Assembly: GCA_913009865.1 (NCBI GenBank)
Contig: CAJVYK010000059.1
Location: 1 to 11,100, forward strand
Length of the DNA: 11,100 bases
Reading direction: 5' to 3'
Origin: an uncultured bacterium
GTDB taxonomy: Bacteria; Planctomycetota; Phycisphaerae; Sedimentisphaerales; Anaerobacaceae
Both the position numbers and the translations under genes were made by a program. The notes beneath the pieces were generated by a model. That model had not been told where the DNA came from. It did no database searches and saw nothing but the letters and a program-made list of their open reading frames with translations. Below, piece by piece: positions 7,601 to 11,100 of the stretch. The first letter of the stretch is position 1, and the number at the start of each line of letters is the position of its first letter.

Positions 7601-8262
7601 CTTTGATTGTATCGCAGGTAATTTCTCGCTTTCCCCGCCTGAAGTTTCACACTTCGCAGTTGTTTTTGTACTTCTCCCAGGATATCGGCTAATCGTAGTA
7701 GATTTTGTTCCGTGTGTTCCAGTTTGCGGAGTGCCTCTTTTTTGTGCGCTTTATATTTGCTTATGCCCGCCGCTTCTTCGAATATAGCTCTTCTATCTAT
7801 TTTCGACGCTATTAATAGCTGTTCAAGCTGTCCCTGCTCAATAATCGAGTATGCTCTGACACCTACGCCGGTGTCCATAAATAATTCACGTATATCTTTT
7901 AGCCGGCAGATTTTGTTGTTTATCCTGTATTCACTTTCTCCGCTCTTGTAAATTCTGCGTGTAATCTGCACCTGGTCGGCTTCGATTGGCAATTGCCCTG
8001 TAGTATTGGCGATAAACAGGCTCACCTCAGCTGTCCCAACGGCCTTTTTTCCGCTGCTTCCGCTGAATATCACATCAGCCATCTGGCCGCTTCGCAGGTT
8101 CTTGACGCGCTGTTCTCCGAGTACCCACTTTACTGCATCGACGATATTACTCTTACCGCATCCGTTGGGCCCGACGATAGCGGTTATGGACGAATCGAAA
8201 CTAAATTCTGTTTTATCAGCGAAGCTTTTGAATCCGTTCAGAACAATTTTTTCAAGTCTCAT
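4687..8262 (-). CDS. smc: Chromosome segregation/condensation ATPase SMC
   Basis: Core subunit of the bacterial condensin SMC-ScpAB, an ATP-driven DNA loop extruder needed for chromosome compaction and segregation. At 1191 aa it is full length for the family. Order of parts: the N-terminal ATPase half starts MRLEKIVLNGFKSFADKTEF, with Walker A GPNGCGKS at residues 31-38. A long Glu/Gln/Lys-rich coiled coil runs from about 165 to 515. The hinge is at about 520-680 (FDYIEGILADIIAADTKYAN through GATGLISRKSRLRQL-type residues). A returning coiled coil runs from about 680 to 1010. The C-terminal half has the signature LLSGGEKTMTAIALLFAVF near 1090 and Walker B FCLLDEVDAALDEAN near 1115. The switch His is in FVIITHSKRTM. 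The ATG at 8260-8262 is preceded by AGGGTGAG. No frameshift or missing motif is seen. ScpA and ScpB are not in the window. The gene follows the FlgI-like lipoprotein gene after 117 bases. Confidence 0.98.
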   Translation of the reverse strand: MRLEKIVLNGFKSFADKTEFSFDSSITAIVGPNGCGKSNIVDAVKWVLGEQRVKNLRSGQMADVIFSGSSGKKAVGTAEVSLFIANTTGQLPIEADQVQITRRIYKSGESEYRINNKICRLKDIRELFMDTGVGVRAYSIIEQGQLEQLLIASKIDRRAIFEEAAGISKYKAHKKEALRKLEHTEQNLLRLADILGEVQKQLRSVKLQAGKARNYLRYNQRLKELQVNYSLAEFDKNHTESIEKKTALEQVENKSAAIAAEIAKNDAVMSELRQRIIETENEINLAGNCLVSAQGKIEQHLQRIEFLRARITELQQRKEAAEQRVEKLQKQKNIFERESTQYKSEQANCESMLEEKNRAAEQIQKLIQETNAEYISLETELDDEKSGIIDVVRMTAQLHNEVQSISVYRSNLSNQKDRLSGRAELARAELEKLLTEKAQHKARLSNIEEVLDELTQNMDSSRKKTEEINSMIEADNKRLAHSKEARSALSSELAVLTDMENRREELGNSVKNILQNRSVENNKFDYIEGILADIIAADTKYANAVEACLEGQTSALVVNSTSRLMADMETTEKLDGRVNFICTDKIEPFVDKKDLSKFQGVKGRVVEFVNYESKYAPLVWKLLGKTLIVDSLKDAIELAGELGEEYKFVTLKGEYASADGMIKLGPLGKATGLISRKSRLRQLHDTISNITAEITAIEQQLEKNGQQNDHLVKLCKNLRTAIYETNTEKMQTASKLSVYEQNIKRLREEQPLITGEIDLLEEQIAQSVQKEYNSKQKLQELETVNSQRSARIAELEVKYAEQKARQRKLTDKQTDLKVALGQITEHLQAVKQTIAGMQNQMQANRTANETAKAEIQSCSEQSQEAERDILNCEAAVSELFVEKEKKQQSSSELHKKIEKLLEQQKQTEQLLRLKRTEESEIEQKTNQLKIELSQLEVKTQMLVERVREELQIDLAKAYESYEDRSVDWDAVREEIARLRSKIERLGNVNLDAIESQGNLEKRHTFLTNQVEDLNKSQTSLQQLISRLNKKSREKFSQTFEEIRAHFQQIFRKLFGGGKADILLEDAEDILEAGIEIIARPPGKETRSISLLSGGEKTMTAIALLFAVFKTKPSPFCLLDEVDAALDEANNERFNLLLREFQKDSQFVIITHSKRTMSIADVLFGITMQTRGVSKKISVRFDHVDEETAAVA

Positions 8263-8298
8263 TTCTCACCCTGACGTCAGTATGTTGTCATTGTTTAG

Positions 8299-8319
8299 CC
8301 CCCAGGTTTATCCTGGGGG
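8299..8319. terminator. Perfect 8-bp GC hairpin between lipoprotein gene and smc
   Basis: CCCCCAGG (8299-8306) and CCTGGGGG (8312-8319) pair perfectly around a 5-base loop TTTAT. It lies 60 bases past the lipoprotein stop and 36 bases before the smc start. On the minus strand the stem is followed by CTAAACAATG rather than a U-run, so it is a poor intrinsic terminator in the direction of the genes. On the plus strand TTCTTGTTG follows. It may instead be an RNA-stabilising or attenuating hairpin in the smc leader, or a dispersed hairpin repeat. Confidence 0.5.
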
Positions 8320-8351
8320 TTCTTGTTGCGCATTTATTCGGGGGTTTTTGT

Positions 8352-8372
8352 GCAATACGCAATACGTAATAT
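8352..8372. repeat. Heptamer tandem GCAATAC, GCAATAC, GTAATAT
   Basis: Two exact 7-mers and one degenerate copy sit 8-28 bases past the stop of the FlgI-like gene, in the spacer before smc. They do not overlap the coding frame. This is the clearest of the 7-base phrases in the window. Confidence 0.75.
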
Positions 8373-8379
8373 GGTATTA

Positions 8380-10020
8380 TTATCGGCCGGTAGTCTGTCT
8401 TTTCTTGATAATTAAGCCGATTTTTGGCAGTGGTCCAGCCCGAAACTCTGCTTGTACCGCACCTTTATCGCTCATCTGCTTCAGAAGGGTTATCATATCG
8501 GCGTATGAAACGTTTAATCCGAGATGTCCCCGGCCTGTTTTTTTAAGCGGTTCTTCGCACAATGTTTGGATAATATCACCAAGTTCGAAAGAGCTTCTCA
8601 ACTGAACTGTTATGTTGGGCCGTTTTGGATGTTTGCGTATTATCGAGACATATTTTTGACCAGCCGGAGCGTTTATTGTTATATTTCCGTCGGCTGACTG
8701 TACAAAGATGTTGTCTTTGCAGTATATTGGTGCGCCGAACAGCACAATTCGCGGCTGACCGCTGCGGGAAACGAAGATCGCCTTACGTTTGGTTTGGGCG
8801 ATTTGTTCCAGATAAAAATTACCTGCGATGAGCTTTTGGGTCACTGCAATATTGTCTAATTTTCTCAGTGATTCGTACGCGGCCAATCTGATATCAAAAT
8901 CTTCGTCCCGCAGCAGTCTTCGTGATATTGCAGCCGCCTCGTTGCGATTTGCTGCTGTTGTAATTGCTTCTAATGCCTCGACTCGATAGGACGATTTTTT
9001 ATCCATCGCTATTTTCCGAAGTGTTTTCAGCCCCTGGTCGCTGCCGAGATTGAGCATACATCTGGCTGCCCGCAGCCGCACCTGTTCATTGGACGAATTC
9101 AACAGTGCCGCCAGTTTGCCGAGACTTTTATTGCCTATCGCCTCGAGAGCAATTTCGCTTTGTTCTTTGTCTTTTGAAGCGGCAAGTTTTCTGACAAATG
9201 TGCTTATTCTTTTTTTGGTAACTTCCTGCGTCTGGGCAAGATATGTCGCCTTTACTATTGAGATGAACCGCCGTTTCTGTTCTCTGTATTCAGCGGGCAC
9301 TCTCAATTCAATCTGGCTGGGTGAAACCGCCCTGGCTACGTCGTTGCCAAAGCGTTCGTTTAAGAGGTTACGAATAAGACTTGCAATTTTATAATCCGGC
9401 TGCCGAAGTGCCAGACTTATCTTGTATTCATTAAGAACCCTTCCGCCCGCCAGGATATATCCGACTTTTTTATTTGTTGCCGAACCATTGATTGTATCTA
9501 TAAAGACAGGCCCTTCCGCCGTAGCCACAACTTTTGTAGTTATACCGAAGCTTCCCGCCACCTTAAGCTCAGCGCCGTACAGCCATCCGCCTTCCAGAGA
9601 TGTTGTTTGTGTGCCAGGCAGTGCTGCCACCCTTACATCGAAGTATTGGTTTTTTGAAACTGCCGCCGGCATAAGACCGTACACTGATACCACAGCCGTG
9701 TTGCGACTGCTGATAACTTTTTCAACGTTTTGATTGGGCAGTTTCCTCATGATATATTTTTCGAGATATGTCCTAATCTGTGGCGGGCATTCCACTGATC
9801 CTGTCCCGTTAAGGCCGCCTACCAGGTTGTAGCTTTCAACGGGGATTGCGTCGAATAGAAACACCTCTGCCATCGCCCCTATTGTAGTGCCCAAATCTAT
9901 CTTGGGTGCGAGTTCTTTTGGCTTGTCAGTGGTACCAGCCGGTTCCCCACAGCCGGCTATGCAAGAGCCGATAAGCAGTATGCTTATTACACGAATTATT
10001 TTTCTCTGCCGGATATACAT
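8380..10020 (-). CDS. Lipoprotein with FlgI (P-ring)-like domain and HEAT repeats
   Basis: Predicted envelope lipoprotein of 546 aa. The frame is open to a TTG at 10056, but the ATG at 10018-10020 gives an ideal lipoprotein signal: MYIRQRKIIR, a hydrophobic core, and lipobox IAGC with Cys24. I use that start. Residues 62-255 resemble flagellar P-ring protein FlgI: ESYNLVGGLNGTGSVECPP, then SSRNTAVVSVYGLMPAA, FDVRVAALPG and SLEGGWLYGAELK, in the order found in FlgI. FlgI itself has a cleaved Sec signal, is ~350 aa and has no HEAT repeats. Here residues ~285-395 form about three HEAT-like helical pairs (for example ALLNSSNEQVRLRAARCMLN and RRLLRDEDFDIRLAAYESLR). A further domain of ~145 residues (400-546) of unknown type follows. 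There are no flagellar genes beside it. It may be a surface-ring or envelope scaffold protein rather than a true flagellar part. The TAA stop is at 8380-8382. Confidence is high that it is a gene and a lipoprotein, moderate for the FlgI relationship. Confidence 0.85.
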   Translation of the reverse strand: MYIRQRKIIRVISILLIGSCIAGCGEPAGTTDKPKELAPKIDLGTTIGAMAEVFLFDAIPVESYNLVGGLNGTGSVECPPQIRTYLEKYIMRKLPNQNVEKVISSRNTAVVSVYGLMPAAVSKNQYFDVRVAALPGTQTTSLEGGWLYGAELKVAGSFGITTKVVATAEGPVFIDTINGSATNKKVGYILAGGRVLNEYKISLALRQPDYKIASLIRNLLNERFGNDVARAVSPSQIELRVPAEYREQKRRFISIVKATYLAQTQEVTKKRISTFVRKLAASKDKEQSEIALEAIGNKSLGKLAALLNSSNEQVRLRAARCMLNLGSDQGLKTLRKIAMDKKSSYRVEALEAITTAANRNEAAAISRRLLRDEDFDIRLAAYESLRKLDNIAVTQKLIAGNFYLEQIAQTKRKAIFVSRSGQPRIVLFGAPIYCKDNIFVQSADGNITINAPAGQKYVSIIRKHPKRPNITVQLRSSFELGDIIQTLCEEPLKKTGRGHLGLNVSYADMITLLKQMSDKGAVQAEFRAGPLPKIGLIIKKRQTTGR

Positions 10021-10115
10021 AGAAACAGACGCTCCGAAAAGTCCAACTTCTCTCAAATATTATCTGCCGGCTTTTTACGAATTATCTCTAAATGCGTATT
10101 TTTCTCAATAATAAA

Positions 10116-10136
10116 TAGTAAACAGTCAACAGTCAA
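10116..10136. repeat. Heptamer tandem TAGTAAA, CAGTCAA, CAGTCAA
   Basis: Two exact CAGTCAA units preceded by a related TAGTAAA lie just after the yjbQ stop (10141-10143, minus strand), in the spacer before the lipoprotein gene. They resemble the heptameric short tandem repeats (STRR) known from filamentous cyanobacteria in unit length and location, though the origin may be unrelated. Confidence 0.7.
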
Positions 10137-10140
10137 TCAT

Positions 10141-10561
10141 TTACTCCCCGATTATCTGGCAGATAACAGTCCTTGTTCTTGGTCTGGTATCGAAATCTAC
10201 CAGGATAATTTGCTGCCAGGTTCCCAGAGCAGGTTGTCCGTCAATCACAGGCACGCTCAAAGAAGCCCCTAACAGCGAAGCCCGCACATGGGAATGGCCG
10301 TTATCGTCGTGCCATGTTTTTTCGTGCTCATAGCTGCCGTTTTTCGGTGCGATTTTCTCGAACGCCGCTGCTATGTCGTAATTTGCCAGTCCCGGCTCAT
10401 ATTCGGTTGTTGTAATACCTGCCGTTGATCCTATTATTGAAAATGGTAACGATTCCGTTGGTAATATCTGATTGCCCAATAACCTTGCTGACCTGCTCGG
10501 TAATATTAACGATATCGCAATTGCCTGCTGTTTGCACTTTTATTTTTTTCGTTTTGACCAT
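10141..10561 (-). pseudogene. yjbQ: YjbQ/UPF0047 family protein, split by a one-base frameshift
   Basis: YjbQ-family proteins are small (~130-140 aa) and are reported to have weak thiamine-phosphate synthase activity; their main role is uncertain. The sequence holds the whole family in two frames. Frame one starts at ATG 10559-10561 and gives MVKTKKIKVQ, then CDIVNITEQVSKVI and NGIVTIFN, the usual N-terminal half. It would then run into a TGA at 10397-10399. Frame two gives IGSTAGITTTEYEPGL, then HSHVRASLLGASLSVPV and LGTWQQIILVDFD, the usual C-terminal half up to the TAA at 10141-10143. The frames join without loss if one base is skipped near 10432-10438, where the sense strand reads AATAATA. 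This restores I-F-N-I-G-S-T-A-G, with the normal two residues between Phe and Gly. The repaired protein would be 139 aa. The conserved His-x-His and GTWQ motifs are intact, so the event is recent or a sequencing error. The isolated second frame (10141-10479) lacks the family's N-terminus and is unlikely to be a complete gene. Confidence 0.88.
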
Positions 10562-10691
10562 TTAAGTCAGCCCCGTTTTTTAACGAATTTTGACGAAGTT
10601 ATCTTTCTCGTTAGCCGTTAGGATAGCGGATACAGGCAGGTTTTGCAAGTATGCCGTTTCTTTGGCATTCGTACGGTTTTCTGGGAAAGAC

Positions 10692-10749
10692 GAAAAAAAA
10701 TTATTTTTTTTATTTTACTTATTGACGACGGTATTATTTCGGTTAGAAT
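10692..10749 (+). promoter_or_regulatory. rRNA operon promoter with A/T-rich upstream element
   Basis: A sigma-70-type promoter faces the 16S gene: -35 TTGACG at 10722-10727, a 16-base spacer, and -10 TAGAAT at 10744-10749. Transcription should start near 10756, about 245 bases before mature 16S. Directly upstream, 10692-10721 is almost pure A and T with runs of A8 and T8, the layout of an UP element that binds the RNA polymerase alpha subunit at strong rRNA promoters. The yjbQ gene diverges from this point. Confidence 0.75.
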
Positions 10750-10798
10750 GGATATTATGATGGTCAGGCAAGGATTACACATCTGTGCTTGGCCATTA

Positions 10799-10832
10799 GT
10801 TTCTTTAGCGGAAACAGTAAGCTCTTTGACAA
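10799..10832 (+). promoter_or_regulatory. boxB-boxA-like rRNA antitermination signal
   Basis: GCTCTTTGACAA (10821-10832) differs in one base from the core of the E. coli rrn boxA, GCTCTTTAACAA, which binds NusB-NusE to prevent early termination on rRNA. Just upstream GTTTC (10799-10803) and GAAAC (10811-10815) can form a 5-bp hairpin with a 7-base loop, matching the boxB-then-boxA order of the E. coli leader. The position, ~65 bases after the expected start of transcription, also fits. Confidence 0.7.
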
Positions 10833-10965
10833 GTTAACAGTTAAGCCAAATAAGCAGTGAAAGTGCAACTCCTGCGGTGAATACGTATTATCGCAGCGGG
10901 TTTAAAAATTAGTTTTTTAATTCAGCACTTTCGGTGCGTATGCCAATTAAGTGTTGAGCCTTTTT

Positions 10966-10995
10966 CGACGAAGTCCGTCTTCGGACGGTTCGACG
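10966..10995 (+). other. UUCG-tetraloop hairpin directly before 16S rRNA
   Basis: CCGTC (10975-10979) and GACGG (10984-10988) form a perfect stem closed by C-G around TTCG (10980-10983), an exceptionally stable tetraloop. Below it, after a GT bulge, CGAA (10969-10972) pairs with TTCG (10989-10992), and CG (10966-10967) pairs with CG (10994-10995) across one A-A mismatch. It ends four bases before the mature 16S end and may guide 5' processing or folding of the precursor. Confidence 0.65.
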
Positions 10996-10999
10996 ATAC

Positions 11000-11100
11000 A
11001 ATTTGAAGGGTTTGATCCTGGCTCAGAACGAACGCTGGCGGCGTGGCTAAGACATGCAAGTCGAACGGACCATTAATTTATTAGTGGTTAGTGGCGAAAG
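11000..11100 (+). rRNA. rrs: 16S ribosomal RNA, 5' end (partial)
   Basis: TTTGATCCTGGCTCAG (11011-11026) is the universal bacterial 27F primer region, followed by GAACGCTGGCGGCGTGG-type and ACATGCAAGTCGAACGG sequences. By counting back from this block with E. coli numbering, the mature 5' end falls at about 11000. The gene runs off the right edge after ~101 bases, inside V1. GTGGCTAAGACATGCAAGTC looks planctomycete-like, closest in my judgement to Phycisphaerae relatives, but 100 bases are too few for a firm placement. Confidence 0.97.

Larger units (their letters stand above)
10757..10999 (+). promoter_or_regulatory. rRNA leader with several hairpins
   Basis: This 243-base stretch without a gene is the transcribed leader of the rRNA operon. 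It holds a boxB/boxA-like pair (10799-10832). A 9-bp hairpin pairs CTGCGGTGA (10872-10880) with TTATCGCAG (10888-10896), including two G-U pairs. An A/T hairpin is at 10902-10920, and a small GCAC/GGTGC hairpin at 10925-10937. A UUCG-tetraloop hairpin stands directly before 16S. Such leaders serve antitermination and RNase processing of the precursor. The pairing partner beyond the 3' end of 16S is outside the window. Confidence 0.6.

Noticed and set aside
8006..8605. 199-aa plus-strand reading frame across the smc start and lipoprotein end
   Set aside because: Crosses two well-supported genes and their spacer on the opposite strand; no domain signal.
10021..10056. TTG start at 10056 for the FlgI-like lipoprotein
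   Set aside because: It would put 12 extra residues in front of an otherwise ideal lipoprotein signal peptide, and no Shine-Dalgarno site is present.
10590..10624. Second rRNA promoter TTGACG / TAGGAT
   Set aside because: The spacer is 23 bases, too long for a normal sigma-70 promoter.
10643..10837. 64-aa plus-strand reading frame before the 16S gene
   Set aside because: It spans the rRNA promoter and UP element, has no ribosome-binding site, and the peptide matches nothing recognisable.
1..11100. CRISPR array, insertion sequence, prophage or defence island
   Set aside because: No spaced direct repeats of suitable size, no transposase or integrase, no terminal inverted repeats; the gene content is housekeeping-like.

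Overview
The window looks like chromosomal DNA of a Planctomycetes-type bacterium, most likely of the Phycisphaerae/Sedimentisphaerales side. This is an inference from three things: the first ~100 bases of a 16S rRNA gene (V1 flank reading GTGGCTAAGACATGCAAGTC), the protein families present, and intergenic spacers carrying short tandem 'phrase' repeats of 6, 7 and 9 bases. There are no phage, transposon, CRISPR or tRNA features.

Layout from left to right. Positions 1-869 (+) hold the C-terminal part of a sodium:solute symporter, cut by the window edge. It converges on a row of genes that are all on the minus strand. Read in their own direction, from right to left, these are: a yjbQ-family gene broken by a one-base frameshift (10561-10141); a lipoprotein that joins a flagellar P-ring (FlgI)-like domain to HEAT repeats (10020-8380); a full-length chromosome condensation ATPase SMC (8262-4687); a small membrane-anchored protein with a GspB/PilP-like periplasmic domain (4466-4140); a catalytically dead M16 peptidase subunit (about 4010-2727); the active M16 peptidase subunit (2717-1491); and a small Pro/Lys/Gln-rich protein of unknown function (1402-926). 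On the plus strand, diverging from yjbQ, lies an rRNA promoter (TTGACG / 16 bp / TAGAAT with an A/T-rich upstream element). A ~240-base leader follows, with a boxB/boxA-like antitermination signal and several hairpins, then the 5' end of 16S rRNA at about 11000.

Functional links. The two M16 genes are 9 bases apart and complementary: one has the zinc site and lacks the Arg/Tyr pair, the other lacks the zinc site and has the Arg/Tyr pair. They almost certainly form a heterodimeric protease. The other genes are housekeeping or envelope genes without an obvious common pathway. No complete new multi-gene system is evident. The points most worth a second look are the FlgI-like/HEAT lipoprotein, the 9-base repeat that has become the C-terminal tail of the inactive M16 subunit, the family of short tandem phrase repeats between genes, and the broken yjbQ.
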